From the NCBI GenBank assembly GCA_050633205.1, contig JBOEGA010000129.1, positions 75,545 to 139,544 on the forward strand: a stretch of 64,000 nucleotides of DNA, given 5' to 3'. The position numbers were made by a program, and so were the translations under genes. Under the pieces are notes generated by a model that did no database searches, had not been told where the DNA came from, and worked only from the letters and a program-made list of their open reading frames with translations. The DNA comes from CBDHHC01 sp050633205 (GTDB taxonomy: Bacteria; Pseudomonadota; Alphaproteobacteria; Rhizobiales; CBDHHC01). Of this stretch, positions 16,643 to 26,433 are shown piece by piece (the first letter of the stretch is position 1; the number at the start of each line of letters is the position of its first letter).

Positions 16643-18876
16643 GCAGCGGCAGAATGATATTTTTCGTAGAATGAGCCATCAACAGCAGCGATCTCACTCA
16701 GGATCGCAGGGATCTTGTAGCGGTCGCCAAATTTGGCTGCAAGTTCTTCACACTCAGCCAGGAATTTCTTAGTACCGATTGTATCGATGTAAGAAATTGG
16801 TCCGCCGCTCCATGGAGCAAAACCCCAGCCCATGATAGAGCCAACATCAGCTTCACGCATATCAGAGATTACATTTTCCTGAATTGCCCAGACAGCTTCA
16901 AGAGCCTGACATGTCAGGAAGCGCTTTTTAAGCTCTTCAACATCTGGCTGTACTTCGGCAAGCGGGAACAACTCCGAAAGACCAGGCCAAAGTTTTTTGC
17001 GACCTTCATCCGGGTAATCGTAGAAGCCTGATTTTGACTTACGGCCAAGACGACCCATTTCAAGAACCATCTTGTCAACCTGATCATCGATCGGACCCGG
17101 TACAAATGCATCACCAAGAGCAGCTTTTGTTGCGTTACGGATTTTCACACCAAGATCCAGAGCTGTCTCATCATTCAGAGCCAGAGGACCAACAGGCATT
17201 CCAACCATCTTCGCTGCATTCTCGATCAAAGCCGGCTTAATGCCTTCAGCAAGCATGTAATGGGCTTCTTCGATGTAACGCAATACAACGCGGTTTGCGT
17301 AGAAGTAACGCGCATCATTTACAAGGATTGGCGTCTTCTTAAGCTGGCGAACAAGGTCATAAGCTTTAGCAATTGCTGCATCGCCTGTTTTCGCACCTTT
17401 AATGATCTCGACCAAAGGCATTCTCTCAACTGGTGAGAAGAAGTGAATTCCTACATACTGCTCAGGGCGGATAGAATTTTCAGCCAGAGATGTAATCGGA
17501 ATAGTCGATGTGTTTGTTGCAAGGATGCAATTTTCAGGGATGTTTGCTTCTGTCTGCTCAGTTACAGATTTCTTCACGCCCGGATCTTCGAATACAGCCT
17601 CAACGATCAGGTCACAACCGGCAAGCATGGAGTAATCTGCGGAAGTTGTAATACGTCCCAGAACTTCCTTTACCTGCTCTTCAGTCATGCGGCCTTTTGC
17701 AACCTTTTTCATAAGGTCTTTTTCGGCATGAGCTTTTGCCTTGGCTGCAGACTCTTCAGTCTGGTCAAGAACAATAACTTTAATGCCAGCCTGTGCTGAA
17801 ACATTCGCGATACCGGCGCCCATAAAGCCACCGCCACCAAGAACGCCAAGCTTCTGGATTGGAGAAGGCTCAACAGCTTTTGGTCTGTTCGCACCTTTTT
17901 CAAGAGCACCTTTACTGATGAAGAATGTGCGTGACATGTTACGTGCCTGAGGGCCCATGTGCAATTTCACCGAGTAGCGAGACTCAATGCGAAGTGCGGC
18001 ATCCATTGGCACCTGAACACCTTCATAAACTGCACCCAGAATAGCTTTCTGTGCATCATAAAGGCCGTAAGTATTTTTACGGATCATTGCATTTGCGCCA
18101 GTGAAGATCGGGAAGCCCTGAGGACCGTATACGTCACCACCTGGCAATCTGAACTTGGGACGGTCCCAAGGCTGTTCAAATGAACCAAAGGCTTTTTTGT
18201 CACCTGCGGCACGGGCTTCACGAAGTTTGTCACCTTCTTCAAGGTGATTTGTTACCCATGTTTTAGCAGTTTCAACTTCGCGACCGGCAAGGCAAAGCTC
18301 GCTGATAAGGCCAAGTTTAAGAGCTTTTCTCGGGTTTACAGGTTTGCCTTCCATCATCAATGGTGCAGCACCCATAAGGCCAGCAAGGCGAACAGCACGT
18401 TGTGTACCACCCCAACCCGGCATAATACCGATTGTACACTCAGGAAGACCAAGCTGAATGCGGTCATTGTCGACAACAACCTTGTGCTGCGTCGCAAGGA
18501 TCGTTTCAAGTCCGCCCCCCATTGCAGTACCGGCAACAGCAGAAGCAACAGGTTTGCCACAGGTTTCAAGCTTGCGAAGAACCATCTGGAATGCCATCAG
18601 GTTATCAAAAGTTTCTTTCGCGACCTGGTCTCTAGGGAGTTTGGCATTTCTTGCAGCGCGTGCCTCGATCATAAGGATGTCAGCGCCAACGATAAATTCC
18701 TTACGAGCTGAACAGATTACCGCACCACGGATAGCGGGATCAGTCGCAACTTTTTCTACTGCTTCAGAAAACTCACGGATTGTGTCTTCCGAAAACACAT
18801 TCATTGGACGGTTCTTGATATCCCATGTAATCGTGGCAATACCGTTTCCATCCACTTCCAAATTCAAATGTTCCAT
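16639..18876 (-). CDS. fadJ: fatty-acid oxidation multienzyme: enoyl-CoA hydratase / 3-hydroxyacyl-CoA dehydrogenase
   Basis: The 745-residue protein has an N-terminal crotonase domain (GTAMGGGLETILATQHKVV and LPECTIGIMPGWGGTQRAVRL with the two catalytic Glu regions) and, from about residue 345, a Rossmann dehydrogenase domain (LGVLGGGGFMGAGIANVSAQAG, GIHFFSPVERMPLVEII with the catalytic His), then two C-terminal helical domains. It performs the hydration and NAD-dependent oxidation steps of beta-oxidation. It is 31 bases downstream of fadI and forms an operon with it. The symbol fadJ rather than fadB is a convention choice. Confidence 0.93.
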   Translation of the reverse strand: MEHLNLEVDGNGIATITWDIKNRPMNVFSEDTIREFSEAVEKVATDPAIRGAVICSARKEFIVGADILMIEARAARNAKLPRDQVAKETFDNLMAFQMVLRKLETCGKPVASAVAGTAMGGGLETILATQHKVVVDNDRIQLGLPECTIGIMPGWGGTQRAVRLAGLMGAAPLMMEGKPVNPRKALKLGLISELCLAGREVETAKTWVTNHLEEGDKLREARAAGDKKAFGSFEQPWDRPKFRLPGGDVYGPQGFPIFTGANAMIRKNTYGLYDAQKAILGAVYEGVQVPMDAALRIESRYSVKLHMGPQARNMSRTFFISKGALEKGANRPKAVEPSPIQKLGVLGGGGFMGAGIANVSAQAGIKVIVLDQTEESAAKAKAHAEKDLMKKVAKGRMTEEQVKEVLGRITTSADYSMLAGCDLIVEAVFEDPGVKKSVTEQTEANIPENCILATNTSTIPITSLAENSIRPEQYVGIHFFSPVERMPLVEIIKGAKTGDAAIAKAYDLVRQLKKTPILVNDARYFYANRVVLRYIEEAHYMLAEGIKPALIENAAKMVGMPVGPLALNDETALDLGVKIRNATKAALGDAFVPGPIDDQVDKMVLEMGRLGRKSKSGFYDYPDEGRKKLWPGLSELFPLAEVQPDVEELKKRFLTCQALEAVWAIQENVISDMREADVGSIMGWGFAPWSGGPISYIDTIGTKKFLAECEELAAKFGDRYKIPAILSEIAAVDGSFYEKYHSAAA

Positions 18877-18907
18877 ATTTCAGATTTCCTATGAATAACG
18901 ATTTGCC

Positions 18908-20116
18908 TTAAACGCGCTCAATGATAGTCGCGGAACCCATGCCTGCACCAATACAAAGAGTAACAAGTGCAGTTTGTTTTCCTGTTCTTTCAAGCTCATC
19001 AAGAACTGTACCCAAAATCATTGCGCCAGTTGCGCCAAGAGGGTGGCCCATAGCAATCGCGCCGCCACATACGTTGATTTTGTCATGAGGAATATTGAAC
19101 GCCTGCATATAACGAAGAACAACACTTGAGAAAGCTTCGTTCAGTTCAAACAGGTCAATATCGTCTACAGTCATATTTGCACGACGAAGAAGCTTCTCTG
19201 TTACATCAACAGGGCCAGTCAGCATAAGGGCTGTATCGGAGCCAACAGAAGCAAATGCCTTAATACGAGCACGAGGCTTCAGGCCCTGCCCTTCGCCAGC
19301 TTCTTTCGTGCCAACAAGAACTGCAGCCGCTCCATCAACGATACCAGATGAGTTACCGGCATGGTGTACGTGGTCAACAGCTTCGATATCCGGGTGAGCC
19401 TGAATGCCAACAGCATCAAAACCAAACTCAACACCCATTTTAACAAATGATGGACGAAGGCTGCCAAGGGTCTGCATATCAGTGCCAGGGCGAATTGTTT
19501 CGTCGCGGTCAAGGATAGTCAGGCCGTTAAAGTCTGTTACCGGAACGACAGATTTTGCAAAACGTCCCTCTTCCCATGACTGGGCAGAGCGTTTATGGCT
19601 CTCTACTGCATATTCATCGCACTCTGTACGGCTGATACCATATTTGGTAGCGATCAGGTCTGCAGAAACGCCTTGTGGCATTGCATAGGAAGGAAATGCG
19701 ATAGCAGGGTCTACCGGGAATGCTCCACCGTCAGAGCCCATAGGTACGCGAGACATTGCTTCAACACCGCCAGCGATAACAAAATCAGCAGCACCAGCAG
19801 CAACCTGACCAGCAGCCATATTTACAGCTTCAAGACCGGATGCACAAAAACGGTTTACCTGAACGCCAGATGTCTGTACGCCGTAATCAGCGCCCATAAC
19901 AGCAGCACGGGCGATATCAGCACCCTGCTCACCCACCGGGCTCACACAGCCCAGAATAACATCATCAACTTTTGTTGTATCAAGCTTATTGCGATCTCTG
20001 ATTGCTCTTAGTGTATGGGAGGCCAGTGCCACTGCAGTTACTTCATGCAGTGAACCATCCTTCTTACCTTTACCGCGGGGAGTACGCACAGTATCGTAAA
20101 TATAGGCTTCAACCAT
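18908..20116 (-). CDS. fadI: acetyl-CoA acyltransferase (3-ketoacyl-CoA thiolase)
   Basis: The 402-residue thiolase starts MVEAYIYDTVRTPRGKGKK; ATG 20116 is preferred because AAGGA lies 6 bases upstream and the family starts there. The nucleophilic Cys is in NRFCASGLEAVN, the active-site His in GGAIAMGHPLGATGA and the second Cys in CIGAGMGSATI. It cleaves 3-ketoacyl-CoA in the last step of beta-oxidation and is the first gene of the fadI-fadJ operon. A candidate promoter with a core shared with fadE lies 77-105 bases upstream. Confidence 0.95.
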   Translation of the reverse strand: MVEAYIYDTVRTPRGKGKKDGSLHEVTAVALASHTLRAIRDRNKLDTTKVDDVILGCVSPVGEQGADIARAAVMGADYGVQTSGVQVNRFCASGLEAVNMAAGQVAAGAADFVIAGGVEAMSRVPMGSDGGAFPVDPAIAFPSYAMPQGVSADLIATKYGISRTECDEYAVESHKRSAQSWEEGRFAKSVVPVTDFNGLTILDRDETIRPGTDMQTLGSLRPSFVKMGVEFGFDAVGIQAHPDIEAVDHVHHAGNSSGIVDGAAAVLVGTKEAGEGQGLKPRARIKAFASVGSDTALMLTGPVDVTEKLLRRANMTVDDIDLFELNEAFSSVVLRYMQAFNIPHDKINVCGGAIAMGHPLGATGAMILGTVLDELERTGKQTALVTLCIGAGMGSATIIERV

Positions 20117-20171
20117 GATCTGTCCTTCTGAATTTACCTTAATGCCATCATTACACAGCATTGTTTTACGT

Positions 20172-20183
20172 TCGTAATTACGA
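20172..20183. promoter_or_regulatory. 12-bp palindrome in the fadI leader
   Basis: TCGTAATTACGA is self-complementary and lies just downstream of the predicted fadI promoter, a position fitting a repressor site. It is short, so chance is possible. Confidence 0.3.
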
Positions 20184-20192
20184 GTTGGTGGT

Positions 20193-20221
20193 TCTATACT
20201 TCATAATGACGTTTACGTAAA
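20193..20221 (-). promoter_or_regulatory. candidate fadI promoter with ACGTAAACG core
   Basis: On the leftward strand TTTACG, a 17-base spacer and TATAGA resemble -35 and -10 boxes. The -35 region contains TTTACGTAAACGTCAT. The ACGTAAACG core recurs upstream of fadE. A MerR/LiuR-type regulator gene lies between the two operons. Confidence 0.55.
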
Positions 20222-20407
20222 GGGAAGACATCATTATGACAGTTAATATTTCGTATTATTGAAAATGGTTAATGCCGCATCATTGGCAAACATCCATCCC
20301 AAATCAATAGGTCAAACGATGTATAAAAGATGCAGTTATAACAACAGGTAAAACCGACGCAGAATCATCGTCTCTGAATTATGATAAAGGGGGATGAGCT
20401 TAATGAA

Positions 20408-20836
20408 TCAAGAATTCTTCTTTCGCTCCACTTCAGCGAGATCACGAATCTCATTCAGTTCGGCTATGGTCAGCTCAATATATTCCTTGCGCTCTTCCAG
20501 ACGGCTTAGTGCCTGACTAATACCATTCAACAGATAATCAAGCTGCTTATCGCTAACCTTGCCATCTTCGATATTATAAAGCTCAAGATATTCCTTTACT
20601 TCATCAAGTGAAAAACCGAATTTTTTACCTCTCAAAGCGAGTATCAGGCGTGCCCTGTCCCGCTTACCAAATATTCTTGAAGTCCCCTCACGCTGTGGAG
20701 AAACAATTCCCTTTTCCTCATAAAAGCGAATGGTACGAGTGGAAATGCCCAGCTCTGTGGCAAGCGCACCGATTTCGTAGGTTTCACCATCATCGTCACT
20801 GGATGAAGCAGAGGTTAGAATTTCAACAATATTCAT
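20408..20836 (-). CDS. MerR-family regulator, LiuR-like
   Basis: The 142-residue protein has an N-terminal MerR helix-turn-helix (YEIGALATELGISTRTIRFYEEKGIVSP at about 19-46, then RIFGKRDRARL) and a coiled-coil dimer helix (GISQALSRLEERKEYIELTIAELNEIRDLA). There are no conserved metal-binding cysteines. It lies between fadI-fadJ and fadE, and members of the LiuR/PsrA-like group of MerR regulators control branched-chain amino-acid and fatty-acid catabolism in proteobacteria. Control of the flanking fad genes is inferred. Confidence 0.85.
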   Translation of the reverse strand: MNIVEILTSASSSDDDGETYEIGALATELGISTRTIRFYEEKGIVSPQREGTSRIFGKRDRARLILALRGKKFGFSLDEVKEYLELYNIEDGKVSDKQLDYLLNGISQALSRLEERKEYIELTIAELNEIRDLAEVERKKNS

Positions 20837-20953
20837 AGTTTCAGAGATACCTCATTATTTTCAGATAAGCACAAACAAGTGCCTGTAACCAACGACAACA
20901 TAAATCCCAGTCCCCACATTGCAATAACCAAATATAATTCTGGTAAAAAAGTG

Positions 20954-21003
20954 GTTCCCGAATTCCGAATATCGCCCATAAGGCAATATCCGGAACCGGG
21001 AAC
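20954..21003 (-). terminator. terminator of fadE
   Basis: A long interrupted inverted repeat with outer arms GTTCCCG and CGGGAAC and inner pairs CCG/CGG, ATAT/ATAT and GCC/GGC begins 15 bases past the fadE stop. On the leftward strand it is followed by CCACTTTTTTACC. Confidence 0.75.
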
Positions 21004-21018
21004 CCAGGGGAGGAAACA

Positions 21019-23526
21019 TTATGCCACGTTGTTTAGTGACACACTCTCTACAGTCTTCTGCTCTCTAACAATTTCCTGAGGATCAAAATGATCAACGGCA
21101 ATTGCTTCGTCTACCAGATTATTCATTTCGCGAAGAAGTGTTGCTTCTTCCTCAGTTATTACCTGTTTTTCGACTGCATCGCCGATCCAGTCCATACCAT
21201 GATAACGACGAACGACACCTTTTCTGATTGCCCGCTCCAGTTTTTTCTCAGCATCTGCAGCTTCGATAACTTTCCTGAAGGTCACTTCAATCAAACCTGA
21301 CGCATTGGTTACATCATCAGATACAAAGATGAAACGCGTAAGATTGTCCCGTAGTTCACCTGGAACCAACAGCTTACGAACAATACGCTGACCATCAGCA
21401 TCGGGAGCCGGTACAGCGCGGGCACCAAACGGAAAAACAATCAATTTCATAAACGGACGCATTATTGCTATCGGGAAGTTCTGGATTACACCTTTGATTG
21501 CTTCCTGAAAACGGTAGTTTGCATTTTGCAAAGCATACTCAACAATGATGCGGTCAGATTTTGGGGCGCCGTCATTCTCGAAACGTCTCAGGATACAAGA
21601 CATAAAGTAGAGTTCACTCAATGCATCTGCCAGTCTGCCTGTCAATTGCTGCTTGATTTTCAGTCCACCACCAAGCAGGCCAACTGTCATATCCGCCACG
21701 AACGCAAAGTTACGGCTTGCACGGCCAAGCTTCTTATATCCGTGTCCGGTACCTACCGTGTCTTTAGGTTTTCCTATAAATAATCCACCTGTGGCATTAT
21801 GGAAGAATCCTGCTGTAATGTTTGAGAACAGGAAGCCGAGGTGAGAGATAAAGGCTTTATCGAAAGCTTTCAGATTGTTGTTCTGAACAGCCTGTACTTC
21901 ATCATAAAGGTGCGGGTGACTTCTCAGTGCGCCTTGCGCAAACACGATCAGTGTCCGTGTCAGAATATTTGCACCTTCAACGGTAATGCCTACCGGGATT
22001 GCGTTGTAACCACCAAGAAGATAGTTCTTTGGTCCATCACAGACACCTTTACCGCCGTGAATATCCATAGCGTCATTCAGGATGTTACGGGCCCATTCAG
22101 TTGACTGATATTTCAGGAGTGCAGAAAGAACGACCGGTTTTTCGCCTACGCCAACCATCTCGGCTGTTGCGGCACGGGCAGCTTCAAGAATATATGCACC
22201 TTCAGCCATACGGGCCATTGGCTCCTGAACGCCTTCCATATAACCGATTGGCATTCCAAACTGCTTGCGTACACGGGCATAGGCCGTAGTTACACGAAGG
22301 GCTTTTTTGACACCTGCGGTACCTGAAGCCGGTAGAGAGATAGCACGTCCAACAGCCAGACAGCTCATAAGCATACGCCAGCCCTGTCCAACACGTTCCT
22401 TGCCACCTATTACCCAGTCAATGGGAATAAAAACATCCTTGCCCCAGTTTGGACCATTAGGGAATGCGTTGCCTATAGGCTGGTGACGACGACCAATCTG
22501 TACGCCAGGGTGGTCCGTCGGGATCAGAGCACAGGTGATGCCGAGCTTTTCTTCACCGCCCAATAATCCGTCCGGATCAAAGGCCTCAAATGCCATGCCA
22601 AGCAAAGTCGCTTTTGGACCGAGAGTAATATAACGCTTTTCCCAGTTCAGGCGAATACCGAGAACCTCTTCACCGTTGTGCTGACCTTTACAGATAACGC
22701 CAATGTCACGCATGGTTGTTGCATCCGAGCCGGATGTAGGGCCTGTCAGAGCAAAACAAGGAACTTCCAGACCTTTGGCCAGTCTTTCCAGATATTGTTC
22801 TTTCTGGGCATCTGTACCAAATTTTTCGATCAGTTCACCTGGCCCTAAAGAGTTAGGCACCATAACCACTGTACCCATATCAGCGTTACAGGCAGAGATT
22901 TTACCAACTATGATAGATTGCGCCTGACCAGAGAAACCGAGGCCGCCATGCTCTTTGGAAATCAACATTCCAAAGAATCCTTTTTCACGAACAAAGTCCC
23001 ACAAATGCTGAGGAATATCATTCATTCCGGCGCGGATATCATAATCGCGGATCATCCCGCACAGCTCTTCGGTTGGCCCATCAATAAAGGCTTTTTCTTC
23101 TTCAGTAAGCTGTACCGGAGGAATTTCGCGAAGTCTGTCCCAGTTCGGTTTGCCCGAGAATAGTTCTGCATCCCAGCCAACAGAGCCTGCATCAAGAGCT
23201 TCCTGCTCTGTCTGGGAAATCGTTGGCAGTATGCTTTTGATAATTGCAAATATCGGTCTGGAAACTATCAATCTGCGCAGAGGGCCAACTGAGAGTAATA
23301 AAAATATTGCAGCCGGGATGAACCCGATAATCTGGCCAACTGATCCAAAATTCTGCGCATAGCCGGTTAAAGTAGCAGCAAAATCAGCATTTGGTACATA
23401 CAGACCTGTTTGCGCTAAAACTGTTACCACACTTACGAGAACAAACCATGCTATTAGCGGTAATCTCGTAGCCATAAAGATATAAGCCACAACAAATATA
23501 GCTGCGACAAACCAAAAGACAGACAT
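21019..23526 (-). CDS. fadE: acyl-CoA dehydrogenase, membrane-anchored FadE type
   Basis: The 835-residue protein has two or three N-terminal membrane segments (residues 1-60, MSVFWFVAAIFVVAYIFMAT), then a flavin acyl-CoA dehydrogenase domain (CFALTGPTSGSDATTM, then RKQFGMPIGYMEGVQEPMARMA) and a long C-terminal extension of the FadE type. It catalyses the first step of beta-oxidation and passes electrons to ETF. The ATG at 23526 is chosen because GGGAGT precedes it; the longer frame begins upstream of the likely promoter. The E. coli homologue is of similar length (814). Confidence 0.95.
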   Translation of the reverse strand: MSVFWFVAAIFVVAYIFMATRLPLIAWFVLVSVVTVLAQTGLYVPNADFAATLTGYAQNFGSVGQIIGFIPAAIFLLLSVGPLRRLIVSRPIFAIIKSILPTISQTEQEALDAGSVGWDAELFSGKPNWDRLREIPPVQLTEEEKAFIDGPTEELCGMIRDYDIRAGMNDIPQHLWDFVREKGFFGMLISKEHGGLGFSGQAQSIIVGKISACNADMGTVVMVPNSLGPGELIEKFGTDAQKEQYLERLAKGLEVPCFALTGPTSGSDATTMRDIGVICKGQHNGEEVLGIRLNWEKRYITLGPKATLLGMAFEAFDPDGLLGGEEKLGITCALIPTDHPGVQIGRRHQPIGNAFPNGPNWGKDVFIPIDWVIGGKERVGQGWRMLMSCLAVGRAISLPASGTAGVKKALRVTTAYARVRKQFGMPIGYMEGVQEPMARMAEGAYILEAARAATAEMVGVGEKPVVLSALLKYQSTEWARNILNDAMDIHGGKGVCDGPKNYLLGGYNAIPVGITVEGANILTRTLIVFAQGALRSHPHLYDEVQAVQNNNLKAFDKAFISHLGFLFSNITAGFFHNATGGLFIGKPKDTVGTGHGYKKLGRASRNFAFVADMTVGLLGGGLKIKQQLTGRLADALSELYFMSCILRRFENDGAPKSDRIIVEYALQNANYRFQEAIKGVIQNFPIAIMRPFMKLIVFPFGARAVPAPDADGQRIVRKLLVPGELRDNLTRFIFVSDDVTNASGLIEVTFRKVIEAADAEKKLERAIRKGVVRRYHGMDWIGDAVEKQVITEEEATLLREMNNLVDEAIAVDHFDPQEIVREQKTVESVSLNNVA

Positions 23527-23592
23527 TGCCAACTCCCTGCTTAAATGTGAGCACTCCAAATGGCACACAAATTCATTTGACGAATTGCAAAC

Positions 23593-23621
23593 CATATACA
23601 TGTCGTTTACGTCAACGTCAA
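23593..23621 (-). promoter_or_regulatory. candidate fadE promoter with ACGTAAACG core
   Basis: On the leftward strand TTGACG, a 17-base spacer and TATATG resemble -35 and -10 boxes. The stretch contains TTGACGTAAACGACAT, which shares ACGTAAACG with the fadI upstream region. The site lies in the 253-base region between the divergent fadE and fadH genes and could act on both. Confidence 0.55.
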
Positions 23622-23779
23622 GCTAGCTGAAAGTTTAGTTGCTGTCCGGTATAAATTAGCGCTTCATTCACCATAATCAGGCAATACTCAGCAACGTGCT
23701 ACATTACCATTGATTGCCAATATATTAATTCAAAACAATAATTGTCGATCTATAAGGCAAATGATCAGGTGAAAAAAAT

Positions 23780-25819
23780 ATGGCAAATTTATACCCGAAC
23801 CTATTCTCTCCACTGGATCTTGGATTCACCAAATTAAAAAATCGCGTCATTATGGGCTCCATGCATACCGGCCTTGAGGATAGTTTCAAACTTTTTCCAA
23901 AACTGGCAGCCTATTATGAAGAACGTGCACGAAATGATGTCGGACTAATTGTAACCGGTGGCTTTGCCCCGAATTTTGCCGGAGGGGTTGCATTATTTAA
24001 AGGGCAGCTTTCAAAAAAGTCTCATGCCAACAAGCATAAAGTTCTGACAAAAGCGGTACATGATGCTGGTGGTAAAATTGCCATGCAAATTCTCCATACT
24101 GGCCGTTATGGTTTTCACCCATTCATTGTTGCACCTTCAAAGATTAAAGCACCTATTAATATGTTTACTCCACGTGCCCTCTCAACAAGCGGGGTAGACA
24201 AGCAGATTAATGACTATGTCAAATGTGCAGTGCTTGCCCGTGAAGCAGGATATGACGGCGTCGAAATTATGGGGTCCGAGGGTTATTTTATAAATCAATT
24301 TCTGGTTTCCGGCACAAATAAGCGCACTGATAAATGGGGTGGTGATTACGAGAATCGTATGCAGGTTCCAGTGGAAATTGTTAAGCGGACAAGAGAAGCT
24401 GTTGGAGAAGACTTTATCCTGATCTACCGCCTTTCCATGCTGGATCTTGTGCCTAATGGCCAGAGCTGGGATGAAGTCGTCAAGCTGGCTAAAGCAGTAG
24501 AAGGTGCAGGTGCGACGATTATTAATACCGGCATTGGCTGGCACGAATCCCGTGTACCAACTATTGCGACCAGTGTCCCCAGGAGCGCCTTTGCCTGGGT
24601 CACGAAAAAAATGAAAAGCGAGGTCTCCATCCCGCTGGTTACAACAAACCGTATTAACTCCCCGGATGAAGCCGAGAAGCTTCTCACTGATGGCAGTGCT
24701 GATATGATATCAATGGCCCGTCCATTCCTTGCTGATGAGCAATTTATGACGAAGGCAAAGGAAGGGCGTGCAGAAGAGATTAATACCTGTATTGCCTGTA
24801 ATCAGGCATGTCTCGATCATATATTCCAGGCAAAACTATCGACATGCCTTCTCAATCCGAGGGCATGCCACGAGACTGAAATTGTTATCACCCCGACAGA
24901 CAATAAAAAGCGCATTGCCGTCATTGGATCTGGTCCGGGTGGTCTTGCCTGCGCTACCACGCTTGCTGAGAGGGGCCATGAAGTTCACCTCTATGAACAG
25001 GATGATAAAATTGGTGGACAGCTTAATATGGCTAAAACCATTCCTGGCAAGGAAGAGTTTCATGAAACAATTCGCTATTTTACAGTACGCCTTGAAAAGA
25101 CAGGTGTGATTCAGCATCTCAATACGCGAGCAAGTGCAGAGGATCTAATTAAAGAAAATTTTGATGAAGTTATCATTGCCACAGGAATTAAACCGAGAGA
25201 TCCCCAGATACCGGGGCAGGACCTTCCTAATGTACTGAGTTACATCGATGTGCTCAAACACAAGAAACCTGTCGGTAAAAAAGTTGCTGTTATCGGAGCC
25301 GGAGGCATTGGCTTTGATGTTGCAGAGTATCTTGCAGAAGATGGACCTTCATCCACATTGAACCTTAAAGAGTGGCTCCATGAGTGGGGCATTGATGACC
25401 CGGAAACCTCACCTGGCGGGTTGGCTGAAGGCCCAAACAAGCCGTTACCATCTTCAAGAGAAATATATTTACTTCAGCGGAAAAGCCAAAAACCCGGAAA
25501 AAGCCTTGGCAAAACGACAGGCTGGATCCACCGCTCTGTTCTTAAAAAACGCGGGGTGCATATGATCGGCGGAGTAACTTATGAAGAGATATCAGACAAA
25601 GGTATTCTGCTAGGAGACAGTCAGAACAAGTCTGCTCCCAAGTGGCTGGATGTTGATACTATTGTTCTTTGTGTGGGACAAACACCCCTCAAGGAACTCG
25701 TTGATCCGCTTGAGGAAAGTGGTGTAAAAACACATCTCATTGGTGGTGCATTCAAAGCTGCCGAACTGGATGCCAAGGCCGCGATTGATCAGGGCACACG
25801 CCTTGCTGCTCAACTCTAG
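23780..25819 (+). CDS. fadH: 2,4-dienoyl-CoA reductase (NADPH), FadH type
   Basis: The 679-residue protein has an N-terminal OYE-like FMN barrel (FSPLDLGFTKLKNRVIMGSMHTGLED), a 4Fe-4S site CIACNQAC with a fourth Cys after 11 residues (C-x2-C-x3-C-x11-C, near 337-356), and C-terminal FAD and NADPH domains (IAVIGSGPGGLACA, VAVIGAGGIGFDVA). It removes double bonds at even positions so unsaturated fatty acids can enter beta-oxidation. It is divergent from fadE and leads an operon with a thioesterase and a TetR regulator. Confidence 0.94.
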   Translation: MANLYPNLFSPLDLGFTKLKNRVIMGSMHTGLEDSFKLFPKLAAYYEERARNDVGLIVTGGFAPNFAGGVALFKGQLSKKSHANKHKVLTKAVHDAGGKIAMQILHTGRYGFHPFIVAPSKIKAPINMFTPRALSTSGVDKQINDYVKCAVLAREAGYDGVEIMGSEGYFINQFLVSGTNKRTDKWGGDYENRMQVPVEIVKRTREAVGEDFILIYRLSMLDLVPNGQSWDEVVKLAKAVEGAGATIINTGIGWHESRVPTIATSVPRSAFAWVTKKMKSEVSIPLVTTNRINSPDEAEKLLTDGSADMISMARPFLADEQFMTKAKEGRAEEINTCIACNQACLDHIFQAKLSTCLLNPRACHETEIVITPTDNKKRIAVIGSGPGGLACATTLAERGHEVHLYEQDDKIGGQLNMAKTIPGKEEFHETIRYFTVRLEKTGVIQHLNTRASAEDLIKENFDEVIIATGIKPRDPQIPGQDLPNVLSYIDVLKHKKPVGKKVAVIGAGGIGFDVAEYLAEDGPSSTLNLKEWLHEWGIDDPETSPGGLAEGPNKPLPSSREIYLLQRKSQKPGKSLGKTTGWIHRSVLKKRGVHMIGGVTYEEISDKGILLGDSQNKSAPKWLDVDTIVLCVGQTPLKELVDPLEESGVKTHLIGGAFKAAELDAKAAIDQGTRLAAQL

Positions 25820-25841
25820 AATTGGAATATAGGTTTACTGA

Positions 25842-26426
25842 ATGTATTTCTGGCTTCGACTTATTGGTTATTTTCTTACTACCTGGAGGCGCAAACCGCT
25901 TGATGTTCCATTTGGAACATCCTGCCTTCATTACCGAGCATGGCCAACAGACATTGATGCCAGTATGCATATGAATAATGCAAGATACTCAGTTCTTGCT
26001 GATATAGGCCGTTTTGATCTGATTTTCCGCATGGGAATTGCCAAAGTTGTCATGCGGGAGAAATATATTCCGGTCCTGTTATTTGCTTCCACGAGATACA
26101 GGCGAGAAATTCGTAATTTTGAGACATTCAAGGTAGAAACGCGAATCCTCTCCTGGGACAATACCAACCTGTTTATCGAGCATAAATTCACACTGACCAG
26201 TGGTAAATATAAAGGGCAGGTTTCAGCTCTAATGGTGGTAAAAGCAGGGTTGTATAACCGAAAAGAAAAAGCATTTATTGAGTATGACAAGCTGATTGAC
26301 CGCATGGGAATTGATGCAAAATCCCCTGCTCTTCCAGAAGCTGTCAAAACATTACTGGCTGCCGATAAGGCATTTCAGGATGCAACTAAAGACAACCAAA
26401 TTGATCAACAAAAACTATCTGCATAA
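25842..26426 (+). CDS. hot-dog thioesterase-like protein (4HBT_2 type)
   Basis: The 194-residue protein has a short hydrophobic N-terminus (YFWLRLIGYFLTTW) and then a hot-dog fold with YRAWPTDIDASMHMNNARYSVLADIGR, where the Asp and the HMNNA motif are typical of the 4-hydroxybenzoyl-CoA thioesterase superfamily. It resembles THEM6-like proteins. Hydrolysis of acyl-CoA is inferred. It starts 22 bases after fadH and ends 7 bases before the TetR gene, so the three are one operon. Confidence 0.82.
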   Translation: MYFWLRLIGYFLTTWRRKPLDVPFGTSCLHYRAWPTDIDASMHMNNARYSVLADIGRFDLIFRMGIAKVVMREKYIPVLLFASTRYRREIRNFETFKVETRILSWDNTNLFIEHKFTLTSGKYKGQVSALMVVKAGLYNRKEKAFIEYDKLIDRMGIDAKSPALPEAVKTLLAADKAFQDATKDNQIDQQKLSA

Positions 26427-26433
26427 GTAAAAA

